From: Gammaproteobacteria bacterium
GTDB lineage: Bacteria; Pseudomonadota; Gammaproteobacteria; Acidiferrobacterales; Sulfurifustaceae
Reading direction: 5' to 3'
Assembly (NCBI GenBank): GCA_016199745.1
Contig: JACQFZ010000005.1
Span: 1 to 64,000 of the forward strand
DNA: 64,000 bases
Shown here: one piece after another, positions 15,830 to 26,500 of the stretch
How the letters are laid out: every line of letters begins with the position of its first letter
Numbering within the stretch: position 1 is the stretch's first letter
The notes under the pieces: model-generated
What the model was told of the DNA's origin: nothing
Database searches by the model: none
Seen by the model: only the letters and a program-made list of their open reading frames with translations
Translations under genes and position numbers: made by a program

Positions 15830-16684
15830 TCAATGCGGAGTCCGTTGATACAAATATGTCGCATGATGCAGCAAATGCTCCGCAATCACGCTCTGCACAA
15901 ACCAATAAGAATGATCGTAGCCTTCGTGCCGTCGTAGCCGCAGTTCCTGGCCAGATGCCGCGGCGGCGGACTCCAGCGCTTCCGGCTGCAGTTGCTGCAG
16001 CAAGAACTGGTCCTTCATTCCTTGATCGACCAAGATCGGCCCCGGATAACGCCGGCGACGCAACAGGACACTCGCGTCCCACTCTTGCCACTGATCACGG
16101 TTGGGGCCGAGATAATGGCTGAACGCTTTTTCACCCCATGGCACCGCCGTCGGATTCGCGATCGGCGCCAATGCCGACACCGAGTGCCAACGGTCCGGAT
16201 GACGCAATGCGGCGACTAACGCACCGTGACCGCCCATCGAATGGCCGGTAATGCCGCGGGCACCGGCGAGCGCGGGGAAGTGCTGCTCGATTACGCTCGG
16301 CAATTCGTCGTTCACGTAGCGGCTCATTCGGTAGTGCCGGCTCCACGGCTCGGCCGTTGCGTCGATGTAGAAACCGGCGCCAACGCCGAAATCCCAGTTG
16401 TCGCTGTCGCCCGCTAAATTCAAGCCGCGCGGGCTGGTGTCGCACGCGACCAGCATTAAGCCGAGCTCGGCGGCGAGGCGCTGCGCACCGGCTTTGATCA
16501 TGAACGTCTCTTCGGTGCAGGTGAGACCGGCGAGGTAATACAGCGTCGGCACCGGCGCGCGCTCGGCCTGCGGCGGAACGAAAACGGCGAACTTCATGTC
16601 GGTGCCGGTGGCGGTCGACGCGTGCGTGTAAAACCCCATGCGGCCGCCGAAGCAGCGATGCTCACTGCGCGTTTCGATCGTCAT
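15830..16684 (-). CDS. fghA: S-formylglutathione hydrolase
   Basis: A 284-residue esterase-D-type serine hydrolase that splits S-formylglutathione to formate and glutathione. The nucleophile is Ser149 in GHSMGG, with Asp in GMKDQF and His in YDHSYWF. YYLAGLTCTEETFMIKAG and SPRGLNLAGD are family signatures. The ATG at 16684 is preferred because the family starts at MTIETRSEHRCFGGRMG. It lies one base after the stop of the class III alcohol dehydrogenase gene, so translation is probably coupled. With that gene it forms the glutathione-dependent formaldehyde oxidation pathway in the cytoplasm. Confidence 0.95.
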   Translation of the reverse strand: MTIETRSEHRCFGGRMGFYTHASTATGTDMKFAVFVPPQAERAPVPTLYYLAGLTCTEETFMIKAGAQRLAAELGLMLVACDTSPRGLNLAGDSDNWDFGVGAGFYIDATAEPWSRHYRMSRYVNDELPSVIEQHFPALAGARGITGHSMGGHGALVAALRHPDRWHSVSALAPIANPTAVPWGEKAFSHYLGPNRDQWQEWDASVLLRRRRYPGPILVDQGMKDQFLLQQLQPEALESAAAASGQELRLRRHEGYDHSYWFVQSVIAEHLLHHATYLYQRTPH

Positions 16685-16685
16685 A

Positions 16686-17795
16686 TCAGTACACCACGAC
16701 GCTGCGGATCGACTCACCACGATGCATAAGGTCGAAGCCGTCATTGATACGCTCGAGCGGCAGCGTGTGCGTAATCAAATCGTCGATGTTGATCTTGCCG
16801 TCCATGTACCAATCGACGATCTTCGGCACATCGGTGCGGCCGCGCGCGCCGCCGAAGGCGGTGCCCTTCCAGATACGGCCGGTAACGAGCTGGAACGGAC
16901 GCGTGTGAATTTCCTGACCGGCGCCGGCGACGCCGATGATCACCGACACGCCCCAACCGCGGTGACAACATTCGAGCGCCTGCCGCATCAGCTCGACATT
17001 GCCGACGCATTCGAAACTGTAATCGGCGCCACCGTCGGTGAGCTCGACTAGGTGCGGTACAAGCTCGCCGCGCACTTCTTTCGGATTGACGAAGTCGGTC
17101 ATGCCGAATTTGCGCGCCAGCGCTTCGCGCTTGGGATTGAGGTCGACACCGATGATCCGATTGGCACCGACCAAACGCGCGCCTTGAATGACGTTGAGGC
17201 CGATGCCGCCGAGACCGAACACGACCACGTTCGCGCCGGCTTCGACCTTGGCGGTGTTGATGACCGCGCCGATACCGGTAGTGACACCGCAACCGATGTA
17301 ACACACTTTGTCGAACGGTGCGTCTTCGCGGATCTTCGCCAGCGCGATCTCCGGCAACACCGTGAAGTTGGCGAAGGTCGAGCAACCCATGTAGTGATGA
17401 ATCTTTTTACCGCCGATGGAAAACCGGCTGGTACCATCCGGCATCACACCCTTGCCTTGGGTGGCGCGAATCGCCGTACACAGATTGGTTTTGTGCGACA
17501 AACAGGATTTACATTGGCGACATTCCGGCGTGTACAGCGGAATCACGTGATCGCCCTTCTTCAAGCTGGTAACGCCGGGACCGACGTCGACGACGATACC
17601 GGCACCCTCGTGGCCGAAGATCGCCGGGAACAATCCTTCCGGATCGGCGCCGGAGCGGGTGAACTCATCGGTATGACAAAGACCGGTGGCCTTAATCTCG
17701 ACCAGCACTTCGCCGGCTTTCGGCCCGTCCAACTGTACGGTCTCTAGGGTTAAGGGTGACCCTGCTTGGTAAGCCACTGCGGCGCGTACGTCCAT
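16686..17795 (-). CDS. frmA: S-(hydroxymethyl)glutathione dehydrogenase (class III alcohol dehydrogenase)
   Basis: A 369-residue zinc-dependent NAD enzyme that oxidises S-hydroxymethylglutathione to S-formylglutathione. Visible features are the catalytic zinc ligands in ATGLCHTDEFTRSG and GHEGAGIV, structural zinc cysteines in TPECRQCKSCLSHKTNLC, and the Rossmann motif VFGLGGIGLNVIQGARLVGA. Length and sequence are standard for the class (also named adhC/flhA). It is first of a two-gene operon with fghA. The enzyme can also act on S-nitrosoglutathione in related bacteria. Confidence 0.96.
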   Translation of the reverse strand: MDVRAAVAYQAGSPLTLETVQLDGPKAGEVLVEIKATGLCHTDEFTRSGADPEGLFPAIFGHEGAGIVVDVGPGVTSLKKGDHVIPLYTPECRQCKSCLSHKTNLCTAIRATQGKGVMPDGTSRFSIGGKKIHHYMGCSTFANFTVLPEIALAKIREDAPFDKVCYIGCGVTTGIGAVINTAKVEAGANVVVFGLGGIGLNVIQGARLVGANRIIGVDLNPKREALARKFGMTDFVNPKEVRGELVPHLVELTDGGADYSFECVGNVELMRQALECCHRGWGVSVIIGVAGAGQEIHTRPFQLVTGRIWKGTAFGGARGRTDVPKIVDWYMDGKINIDDLITHTLPLERINDGFDLMHRGESIRSVVVY

Positions 17796-17881
17796 ACTCT
17801 CTCCTAAAAAAGCGGTTTGAATTGATTTAGGGAGTGGACGCTACAGCGGAACGCGGCGCGACGTCTAGCTCAACGACCGGT

Positions 17882-17907
17882 CTCCCTCTCCCCTTGCGGG
17901 AGCGGGG
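17882..17907. repeat. Short CCTCTCCCCTTGCGGGAG repeat
   Basis: A single short copy of the C-rich hairpin family, CCCTCTCCCC TTGC GGGAGCGGGG, in the 120 bases between frmA and livF. It may end the livF transcript. Confidence 0.65.
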
Positions 17908-17915
17908 ATAAAAAT

Positions 17916-18644
17916 TTATTCCTCGCCTAAATACGCCTTACGCACCGCCTCGTTCGCCGCGAGCTTGGCGGCCGAGTCTTCGAGAACAATCGAGCCGGTC
18001 TGCAATACATAACCGCGATGAGCGATGCCTAGCGCCATGAGTGCGTTTTGTTCGACCAGCAAAATGGTTTTACCGTTTTGGTTGAGCGTTTTGAGAATAT
18101 CGAAGATCGTCTCGACGAAAATCGGCGATAACCCCATCGACGGCTCGTCGAGCAGAATCAATTCCGGTTCCTGCATCAACGCACGCGCTACCGCCAACAT
18201 CTGCTGCTCGCCGCCGGACAACGTGCCTCCTTGTTGGGTAACGCGCTCTTTCAGGCGCGGAAACAATTCGAATACATTGGCCATGCGATCTTTGATGACG
18301 CGCTTGTTCTTCACCAAAAACGCGCCGACTTCCAGATTTTCCCGCACCGTCATTTCCGGAAAAATGCGCCGGCCTTCCGGCACATGCGCCATGCCGAGAC
18401 CGACAACCTTGTGTGGCGGCAGGCCGGTGATTGGCTGGCCGGCGTAGACGATGTCGCCGCTGCGCGGTTTCAACAACAGCGATACTGAGTGCAGCGTTGT
18501 CGTCTTGCCGGCGCCGTTACCGCCGATGAGGGTGACGATTTCGCCGCGGTTGACGTGAAAACTGATGCCTTTGAGCGCATGGATCTTGCCGTAGTAGGTA
18601 TGTAAGTCGCGCACGGCGAGCAGCGGTGCATCGGTTTTTGTCAT
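17916..18644 (-). CDS. livF: Branched-chain amino acid ABC transporter ATPase LivF (system 1)
   Basis: A 242-residue ABC ATPase. Walker A is GGNGAGKTTT, the signature is LSGGEQQMLAVARAL and Walker B is LILLDEPSMGL. AHVPEGRRIFPEMTVRENLEVGA is diagnostic for LivF-type ATPases. It drives import of branched-chain amino acids or related amides, with LivG as partner, at the inner membrane. It is last in the order livK-livH-livM-livG-livF, 74 bases after livG, and has its own AGGAG site. The substrate cannot be fixed from the ATPase. Confidence 0.93.
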   Translation of the reverse strand: MTKTDAPLLAVRDLHTYYGKIHALKGISFHVNRGEIVTLIGGNGAGKTTTLHSVSLLLKPRSGDIVYAGQPITGLPPHKVVGLGMAHVPEGRRIFPEMTVRENLEVGAFLVKNKRVIKDRMANVFELFPRLKERVTQQGGTLSGGEQQMLAVARALMQEPELILLDEPSMGLSPIFVETIFDILKTLNQNGKTILLVEQNALMALGIAHRGYVLQTGSIVLEDSAAKLAANEAVRKAYLGEE

Positions 18645-18718
18645 CGACTGCTGACTCCTCTCCCCATTACACGATGTAGATGTCGGTGGGCAGAAAAGCG
18701 CTGCCCAGCCGACGTTTT

Positions 18719-19534
18719 CTAGCGACTTTTCTGCCCCGAGTTCTCCGAGCCCAACTTGCCGGTCGCTTCGCCGCGACCGAGATACGCGGTGATGACGTGC
18801 GCGTCGGCGCGGACTTGCGCCGGCGTACCTTCGGCGATTTTTTGCCCGTAATCGAGCACCGTTACCGAATCGGAAATGGTCATGACCAAGCGCATGTCGT
18901 GCTCGATCAATACCACTGTCAAATCGAATTGATCGCGCAGTTGGCGGATCAACTTTTTAGCGTCGTCGGTCTCGTGCGGATTCATGCCGGCGGACGGCTC
19001 GTCGAGCAAGATCAGCTTCGGGTCGCTGGCCAAGGCGCGGGCGATTTCAAGTCGGCGCTGCTCGCCATACGGCAAGTTGCGCGACAGCTCGTTCGCTTTG
19101 TCGTCGAGGCCGACGAATTGCAATAACTCCGTCGCTTTGTCGATCGCGCTGCGCTCGCCGTCGCGATAGCGGCGGGTATGCAACAACGCGTCGATATAAC
19201 GCGTCGGCAGGCGCGCATGCCGGCCGACGAGCACGTTCTCCAGCACCGTCATGCCACCGAACAGACGGATGTTCTGAAACGTGCGGGCGATGCCGACGGC
19301 GGCGATTTGATCGGGACGCAGACCGACGAGGTCTTTACCATCGAAGCGGATGCTGCCGCTGGTGGGCCGGTAAATACCGGTGATCAAATTGAAGAAGGTG
19401 GTTTTGCCGGCGCCGTTTGGGCCGATGACCGAGACGATTTGCCGATGCGGTACGTTAAACGACACGTCATTGACCGCGAGCAGACCGCCGAAGGTTTTGC
19501 GCACGTTGAACGCTTCGAGCAACGGCGTCGTCAT
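18719..19534 (-). CDS. livG: Branched-chain amino acid ABC transporter ATPase LivG (system 1)
   Basis: A 271-residue ABC ATPase with Walker A GPNGAGKTTFF, signature LPYGEQRRLEIARAL and Walker B LILLDEPSAGM. NLITGIYRPTSGSIRFDGKDL and GIARTFQNIRLFGGMTVLENV mark the LivG subfamily. The start overlaps the livM stop by 4 bases (ATGA). The C-terminal tail after YLGRGEAT is longer than usual (KLGSENSGQKSR). It pairs with LivF on the cytoplasmic face of LivHM. Confidence 0.93.
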   Translation of the reverse strand: MTTPLLEAFNVRKTFGGLLAVNDVSFNVPHRQIVSVIGPNGAGKTTFFNLITGIYRPTSGSIRFDGKDLVGLRPDQIAAVGIARTFQNIRLFGGMTVLENVLVGRHARLPTRYIDALLHTRRYRDGERSAIDKATELLQFVGLDDKANELSRNLPYGEQRRLEIARALASDPKLILLDEPSAGMNPHETDDAKKLIRQLRDQFDLTVVLIEHDMRLVMTISDSVTVLDYGQKIAEGTPAQVRADAHVITAYLGRGEATGKLGSENSGQKSR

Positions 19535-20853
19535 AATTTCTTGGCGCCGGCGCTGATATTGATCTCACCGGCCTTGCGCGCCAACTCGTGCGCGCGCCGC
19601 TTCTCCGGTACCAATCCTTGCGGCCGATACAGCATCATGGCGATCAGAATTAAACCGAAGATCAATCGCTCGTACTTTGACGGCTCGAACTGCGCCGGCA
19701 GGTTGGCCAACGAATAGCCGAGAATTTCCACACCATCGGCGCGCAGGCCGTTCAACCAGGTGCTGAGCGCCTTCAACACCTGCAAATTCAAGATTGTCAC
19801 GATCGCCGCGCCGACGATGGCGCCGCGCACCGAACCCAAACCGCCCAAGACGACCATGGCAAGCACGCCGATCGATTGGTTGAAGTCGAACGATTCGGGG
19901 CTAATAAATGTTTGCTTCGACGCGAACAGCGCGCCCATAACGCCGGCAAAGCTGGCGCCGGTAGCGAACGCGATCAACTTCGTTCGCACCAAGGGAACAC
20001 CCATCGCCTGCGCCGCCACTTCGTCTTCGCGAATCGCCACCCAGGCGCGGCCGATCTTGGAATTATCGAGCCGGCGGGTAAAAAAAATCGCCAGCCCGAT
20101 CACCGCCAACACCAATGCGTAATAAATCAGCGCTTGCCATTTGAACGGTGGGATCAGCGACGTACCCAAGGCCTTGGCCACGCTCGATAACGGCTGGCCG
20201 ATACCGGTGATGCCGCGCGGGCCGTTGGTGATGTTGACCGGCTTATCGAGATTGTTCGCCAGTACGCGAATCACCTCGCCGAAGCCGAGCGTAACGATCG
20301 CCAGGTAATCGCCGCGCAATCGCAGCACCGGCAAGCCAAGCAACACACCGGCAGTAGCGGCGATGATGACGGTGAGCATCAAGATGACGAAGAAGAAATC
20401 GGGCGGTAGTGGAAAAAAACTGGCAGTGGCGCCGATGCTCAAGAACTGATTGGCCTGAGCGGAACCGAAAATCGCCCAGGTATAAGCACCGACGGCGAAG
20501 AACGCGACGAAGCCGAGATCGAGCAAGCCGGCGAAGCCGACGACGATGTTCAGCCCTAACGCCAACGCCGCAAAAATACCGACCTGCGTGACCACGTCCA
20601 AATAAAAGGTGTTGCGCAATCCTATATAAGGAATCACCGCCATCAGCAGCACCACAAAAATCGCCGCCCGCGCCCACGGCGCCATGGCGACCGAGCTCGC
20701 CAGAAACAGGCTAGCGAGCAGTGCCAAGAAGGCGAAAGTGTCCAACAAACCAGTGCCGGAAAAGACCTGAACTTTGATAACGATAGCGGCGATGACATAG
20801 GCGACCACCCACCAGGTCCAGTCGCGCGGTCGATCGAGTTCCGAAGTCATCAT
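19531..20853 (-). CDS. livM: Branched-chain amino acid ABC transporter permease LivM (system 1)
   Basis: A 440-residue permease, longer than the typical 320-360 because of an N-terminal block with three extra hydrophobic helices (WWVVAYVIAAIVIKVQVF, TFAFLALLASLFLASSVAM, AAIFVVLLMAVIPYIGL). It then has the usual core (LGLNIVVGFAGLLDLGFVAFFAVGAYTWA) and the EAA-like loop (GRAWVAIREDEVAAQAMGV). It lies 4 bases after livH and overlaps livG by 4 bases. LivM forms the channel with LivH in the inner membrane. Confidence 0.93.
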   Translation of the reverse strand: MMTSELDRPRDWTWWVVAYVIAAIVIKVQVFSGTGLLDTFAFLALLASLFLASSVAMAPWARAAIFVVLLMAVIPYIGLRNTFYLDVVTQVGIFAALALGLNIVVGFAGLLDLGFVAFFAVGAYTWAIFGSAQANQFLSIGATASFFPLPPDFFFVILMLTVIIAATAGVLLGLPVLRLRGDYLAIVTLGFGEVIRVLANNLDKPVNITNGPRGITGIGQPLSSVAKALGTSLIPPFKWQALIYYALVLAVIGLAIFFTRRLDNSKIGRAWVAIREDEVAAQAMGVPLVRTKLIAFATGASFAGVMGALFASKQTFISPESFDFNQSIGVLAMVVLGGLGSVRGAIVGAAIVTILNLQVLKALSTWLNGLRADGVEILGYSLANLPAQFEPSKYERLIFGLILIAMMLYRPQGLVPEKRRAHELARKAGEINISAGAKKL

Positions 20854-20857
20854 GGCG

Positions 20858-21823
20858 TTACACCTTCTCTACCGTCGCTCGCCCCAACAACCCGGACGGG
20901 CGGAAGATCAAGATCAAAATCAAAATACCGAACGCGAAGATGTCTTTGTATTCCGTGCCGACGGCGTTGTCGGTCAGGATCGGCAGGTAAGTACCGGCAA
21001 GCACTTCGAGCACGCCGAGCACAATCCCGCCCAACATGGCTCCCGGGATGTTGCCGATGCCGCCCAACACGGCGGCGGTGAACGCCTTGATGCCGGGAAT
21101 AAATCCGGAAAACGGATCCAACTTTCCGAACTGCAAACCGTACAACACGCCGGCAACGCCACCGAGCGCACCGCCGACCAGGAACGTCAGCGCGATCATG
21201 CGATTGACGTCGATGCCCATGAGCGCGCTCGCCTTTTGATCCTGCGCGACCGCGCGGACGGCACGGCCTAAGCGGGTGTAGTTCACAAGGTACGTGAGAC
21301 CGATCAACATGGCGACGCCGACCAGGACGATAGCGATCGATTTGTACGGGACGATGACGCTGTCCGACAATTCGACCGATCGGTAGAAAAATTCGAAATC
21401 GGGAAACGGCCGAATGAAGTTGCCGAACAGGCTCTCGATGAAGCGGACGAAATCTTGCAGAAACAAACTGACGCCGCAGGCGGTGATCAACGGTACCAAG
21501 CGCGGCGCATTGCGCAAGCGTAACGGTCGATAGGCGATACGCTCGGTAACGACGGCGAGCGCACCCGAGATGAGCATCGCCGCGGTAACGGCGAGCAGCA
21601 ATTGCAACGCCGGATGCATGCCAGTGCCGGCGGTGCCGAACGTCAGCACTTCGATACCGACGATGCCACCGACCATGAAGATCTCGGCATGGGCGAAATT
21701 GATCAGGCCCAACACGCCGTAGACCATGGTGTAGCCGAGCGCGATGACAGCGTAGAGCAGACCGAGCACTAAGCCGTCGGTAAGCGTAATCGGCAACAGC
21801 TGTAGTCCTTCGCTGAAATTCAT
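20858..21823 (-). CDS. livH: Branched-chain amino acid ABC transporter permease LivH (system 1)
   Basis: A 321-residue permease with about eight membrane helices. The start block LTDGLVLGLLYAVIALGYTM followed by VYGVLGLINFAHAEIFMVGG is typical of LivH. The ATPase-contact loop is GRAVRAVAQDQKASALMGID. A 187-base gap holding a fold-back repeat separates it from the binding-protein gene livK, which may uncouple livK expression (usually higher) from the membrane genes. Confidence 0.93.
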   Translation of the reverse strand: MNFSEGLQLLPITLTDGLVLGLLYAVIALGYTMVYGVLGLINFAHAEIFMVGGIVGIEVLTFGTAGTGMHPALQLLLAVTAAMLISGALAVVTERIAYRPLRLRNAPRLVPLITACGVSLFLQDFVRFIESLFGNFIRPFPDFEFFYRSVELSDSVIVPYKSIAIVLVGVAMLIGLTYLVNYTRLGRAVRAVAQDQKASALMGIDVNRMIALTFLVGGALGGVAGVLYGLQFGKLDPFSGFIPGIKAFTAAVLGGIGNIPGAMLGGIVLGVLEVLAGTYLPILTDNAVGTEYKDIFAFGILILILIFRPSGLLGRATVEKV

Positions 21824-21869
21824 GGCGACGGCCCCGCTATATAGAACTTCACACTTCTAAACGAAGTGT

Positions 21870-21979
21870 CCCTCTCTCCCCTTGCGGGAGAGAGGGCAGG
21901 AGAGAGGGGACGTCATAAAAGCCCGCGGCAATAATATTCCCCCTCTCCCCTTTCCCCTCTCCCGCAAGGGGAGAGGGGA
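21870..21979. repeat. Paired CCTCTCCCC/GGGGAGAGG fold-back repeat
   Basis: Two hairpins, CCTCTCTCCCCTTGCGGGAGAGAGG at 21870 and CCCCTCTCCCGCAAGGGGAGAGGGG ending near 21979, are inverted copies of each other. Outer flanks read AACGAAG on the left and CTTCGTTA on the right. It sits between livK and livH and could cap the livK messenger. Confidence 0.8.
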
Positions 21980-22010
21980 ACCCTTCGTTATGCATGAGCA
22001 ACGAAATAGC

Positions 22011-23204
22011 TCAGCTATTCGGCGCCTTCTTCTCGATGATGCTCTTCACGTCGTTCTTGTCCGGCGTCGGACCGACACCAACAACGACATACTTCGCCAC
22101 TTCGATATCGCCACGGCTGTTGAACGAGATCTTGCCGGTCAAACCGTCGAACTTGACCTTGCGCACCGCCGCCGCCACTTGCTCGCGGCTCGGCTTGTTA
22201 CCGCCGTTGGCCTTGGCGGAATCGGCGATGGCTTGCAGCACGACCCGCATCGAGTCGTAACCGTAAGCCGAATACGCCTCGGGGTCCTTATTGAATTTAG
22301 TCTTGTAGACCTCGGCGAACTTCTTCGCCGCCGGCAATTTGCTGAGCGGTACGCCAAGCGTGGTGAAGTAAGCCTTGGTGACGTTCTCGCTGCCGGCGAT
22401 CTTTTGCAGATCGCCGCTGTCGAGGCCGTCGCCGCCCATGAATACGGCGCCGACTTTCTTCTGCCGCATCTGCTTCAGCAATAGGCCGCCCTGCTGGTAG
22501 TAGCCGCCGAAGTAAATGATGTCAGGTTTGTCGATGGCGGCACGGTTTAGGACGCTGGAGAAATCCGTTTCCTTATCGTCGACGCCGCTCGCCAACATGA
22601 CCTTGACGCCGGCCTTCTTGACCGCCGCTTCGAACGCATCGGCGACACCGGCGCCATACGCGGTCTTGTCGTTGATGACGTAGACCTTCTTCGCCTTCAG
22701 ATCTTTGACGGCGAAATCCGCACCGACCGGACCTTGCACGTCGTCGCGGCCGCAAATGCGATTGGCGATGGCGCGGGTCGATTCGCGATCGGTCACTTGC
22801 GGGTTGGTGTTGGCCGGCGATACTGCGACCAGATTGGCCTTGGCGTACACCTCCGAAGACGGAATGAATACGCCGGAGTTGTAGTGGCCGACAACGGCGA
22901 GAATGTCCGGGTCGTTGATCAGGCGGTTGGCGTTAGCGACGCCCACGTTGGGATTGGCTTGGTCATCTTCCGGTTGCAGCTGCACCTTGAAGCCCTGGCT
23001 GGTAAGCAGTTTGCCGTAATCCTCCAACGCCAGTTGCGCGCCGAGTTTGATCGATTCGCCCGACGGCGAGTTCGGGCCAGAGAGCGGCGAATGGGTAACG
23101 ATTTTGATGGTACCTTTGTCCGCTGCTGATGCACTACCCAGACCAAACAGGCCTGCGGCGGCAATACCGGCGATTAACGCCAATCTCGTGCGCTTGTGGT
23201 TCAT
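22011..23204 (-). CDS. livK: Branched-chain amino acid ABC transporter substrate-binding protein (system 1)
   Basis: A 397-residue periplasmic binding protein with a signal peptide (LALIAGIAAAGLFGLGSASAADKG). IKIVTHSPLSGPNSPSGESIKLGAQLALED and VVGHYNSGVFIPSSEVYA are family hallmarks. It binds leucine-type amino acids or amides and delivers them to LivHM. A near-perfect AGGAGG lies before the ATG. It is the first gene of system 1, and the 258-base gap to putA should hold divergent promoters. The exact ligand is not readable. Confidence 0.93.
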   Translation of the reverse strand: MNHKRTRLALIAGIAAAGLFGLGSASAADKGTIKIVTHSPLSGPNSPSGESIKLGAQLALEDYGKLLTSQGFKVQLQPEDDQANPNVGVANANRLINDPDILAVVGHYNSGVFIPSSEVYAKANLVAVSPANTNPQVTDRESTRAIANRICGRDDVQGPVGADFAVKDLKAKKVYVINDKTAYGAGVADAFEAAVKKAGVKVMLASGVDDKETDFSSVLNRAAIDKPDIIYFGGYYQQGGLLLKQMRQKKVGAVFMGGDGLDSGDLQKIAGSENVTKAYFTTLGVPLSKLPAAKKFAEVYKTKFNKDPEAYSAYGYDSMRVVLQAIADSAKANGGNKPSREQVAAAVRKVKFDGLTGKISFNSRGDIEVAKYVVVGVGPTPDKNDVKSIIEKKAPNS

Positions 23205-23570
23205 ACAATCCTCCTAAGTCCAGTTAGGTGAAACAACTGTTCAGCGGCTCGCCTCGTTGGGCCAGCCGCTAAGCGTCCGAACTAAACAGCCCGGCCCAGG
23301 GCGAGCTTAAGTTCTGCCATGGCGGCTTTCAACAACTTCAGAAGGGAATACGAAATATTGTCTAACGCGCCCGCCCTTCCCCTTCAATCGGCAGACGTTT
23401 TAGCCGACCATTTTGTCTCCTATCCTTAACAATGACATAGGCGCTTAATCGCAGGAGCCGGTACGACGAACCCACACTCCAACTCACCCCTCGCCAACGA
23501 CGAGCAGGCGCGCCGCGATCGACTACGCCAGGCGATCACCGCCGCCTATCGACGCGACGAGCCTACCTGC

Positions 23571-26500
23571 ATGCACGCATTGATAGCGCAACTACAATCA
23601 TTGGCGCCGAGCGTGCCGCAAATACTCGAACGGGCGCGCCGCTTGGTGACCGCCGTACGCGACAAACGCACGCACGCTAGCGGCGTCGACATGCTGATGC
23701 ATGAGTTTTCGTTGTCGAACCAAGAAGGCATTGCTCTGATGTGCTTGGCGGAAGCGCTGCTGCGTATTCCGGACGCCGATACCGCTGACCGCTTGATCCG
23801 CGACAAAATCAGCAAGGGCGATTGGAAGGCGCATCTCGGCCATAGCCCATCGCTGTTCGTGAACGCCGCTGCTTGGGGCCTGCTCATCAGCGGCAAGCTG
23901 GTCGCGACCCGCAGCGAGCACACGCTCGGCAATGCGTTGCTGCAACTGATCGCCAAAGGCGGCGAACCGTTGATTCGTAAAGGCGTCGACATCGCCATGC
24001 GACTGCTCGGCGAGCAATTCGTTATCGGCGAAACGATCCAACAGGCGCTCGACCGCAGCGTCGAGCACGAGCTTCGCGGTTACCGTTACTCGTACGACAT
24101 GCTCGGCGAGGCGGCGCTGACCGCGGCCGACGCCGATCGTTACTGCCGAGCTTACGAACACGCGATTCACACGATCGGCCAAGCGGCCGCCAGCCGCGGG
24201 CTTTATCGCGGCCCCGGTATTTCGATCAAGCTGTCGGCATTGCATCCGCGCTACAGCCGCGCGCAGCGCGAGCGCGTGTTGACGGAATTACTGCCGCGGT
24301 TATGGCAGCTGTTACGGCTGGCGCAGCAGTACGACATCGGCGTCAACATCGATGCCGAAGAATCCGAGCGGCTCGATCTGTCGCTCGATTTGCTGGAACG
24401 GCTCGCGCTCGATGCCGATTTACGCGGCTGGCACGGTATCGGCTTCGTTGTGCAGGCGTATCAAAAACGCGCGCCGTTCGTTATCGACTATCTCGTCGAC
24501 CTGGCGCAACGCAGCGGCCATCGGCTGATGATCCGACTGGTGAAAGGCGCCTATTGGGACAGCGAGATCAAGCACGCGCAGGTCGACGGGCTCGACGGTT
24601 ATCCAGTGTACACGCGCAAGGCGCATACCGACGTGGCTTATCTCGCCTGTGCGCACAAGCTGCTGATCGCCGGCGACGCCGTATATCCGCAATTCGCCAC
24701 GCACAATGCACATACGGTGTCGGCGGTTTATCAAATGGCGCTCGATACTGGCGTTAGCGACTACGAGTTCCAGTGCTTACATGGTATGGGCGAGTCGTTG
24801 TACGACGAAGTCGTGGGCAGCGATAAGCTCGATAAGCCCTGCCGAATTTATGGCCCGGTCGGTAATCACGAAACGTTACTGCCCTACCTCGTGCGGCGCT
24901 TGCTGGAAAACGGCGCCAACAGTTCGTTCGTCAATCGCCTGGTCGATGAAACTATCAGCATCGATACCCTGATCGCCGATCCGCTCATCCAAACGCAGCA
25001 ATGGCGGGGTCAGCCGCATCCGCAAATTCCACTGCCGCACGATCTCTATGGCGCTACTCGACGCAACTCCAGCGGCGTCGATCTCGCTAATGAATCGGTG
25101 CTGGCATCAGTGCAACGCGAGCTCGATGCGCTGACGCATAAATTATGGGAGACGAGACCGTTATTGGCGTCCGGTCGTCATCACGGTCAAGATGCCGAGC
25201 GAATTACCAATCCCGCCGATCGCCGCGACCACGTCGGCAGCGTAGTGCCGGCAACGCTCGCCGATGTCGAAACCGCGCTGGCCGCGGCAACAGCGTTTGC
25301 GCCGCAGTGGCAACGCACACCGATCGCCGAGCGCGCCGCCATGCTCGAACGCGCGGCCGAATTGTTGGAACAGCATCGGCCGACGTTGATCAGCCTATGC
25401 ATTCGCGAGGCCGGCAAGACCTGGCCGAACGCGATCGGCGAAGTGCGTGAGGCGGTTGATTTCTGCCGCTACTATGCCCAGCAGATGCGGGCCAACTACG
25501 CGCAACAGACACCGGCCGCACTCGGCCCGGTCGTGTGCATCAGCCCGTGGAATTTCCCGCTGGCGATCTTCGTCGGCGAAGTCGCCGCGGCGTTGGTCGC
25601 CGGCAATCCGGTGCTGGCAAAACCGGCGGAACAAACTCCGCTCGTCGCCGGCTTCGCCGTGACGGTGTTGCATCAAGCCGGCGTTCCGCCGGCGGCGCTG
25701 CAATTTCTGCCGGGCGCGGGCGATGTTGTCGGCGCGGCGCTGGTCGCCGATGCGCGCGTGCGCGGCATCGTTTTCACCGGCTCGACCGAAGTGGCACAGC
25801 ACATCAACCGCGCCCTAGCCAAGCGCACCCGTGCGTTCGACGAAATCCCCTTTATCGCCGAGACCGGCGGCCAAAATGCCATGGTCGTCGATTCGTCGGC
25901 GCTACCGGAGCAAGTGGTACAAGATGCATTGGCATCGGCGTTCGATAGCGCCGGTCAACGTTGCTCGGCGTTGCGCGTGCTGTGCGTACAAAACGATATC
26001 GCCGACAAGCTGATCGAGCTGCTCAAAGGCGCGATGCGCGAATTGCGCGTCGGCAATCCGGCGCAGTTGTCGACCGATGTCGGCCCGGTCATCGACGGCG
26101 ATGCGCAACAAACACTGTTGACCCATATTCGGCAGATGCGAGACGCCGGCCAACCGGTCTATCAATTGTCGTTACCGGCCGACGGCACGCACGGAACCTT
26201 CGTGCCACCGACACTGATCGAGATCGACGCCATAACGACGCTCAAGCGCGAGGTGTTCGGGCCGGTGCTGCATGTGTTGCGCTTCGAGCGCGACCGGCTT
26301 GTGCAAGTGCTGAATGACATCAACGCCACCGGCTATGGACTGACGTTCGGCTTACACACCCGCATCGACGAAAGCATCGATCTCGTTACTACGAGCGTAC
26401 ATGCCGGCAATATTTACGTGAACCGCAACATGATCGGCGCCGTCGTCGGTGTACAACCATTCGGCGGCGAAGGCTTGTCCGGCACCGGCCCCAAAGCCGG

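Noticed and set aside
21870-21979. CRISPR-like array from repeated CCTCTCCCC blocks
   Set aside because: Copies are inverted pairs with irregular spacing and no cas genes, so they are fold-back repeats.
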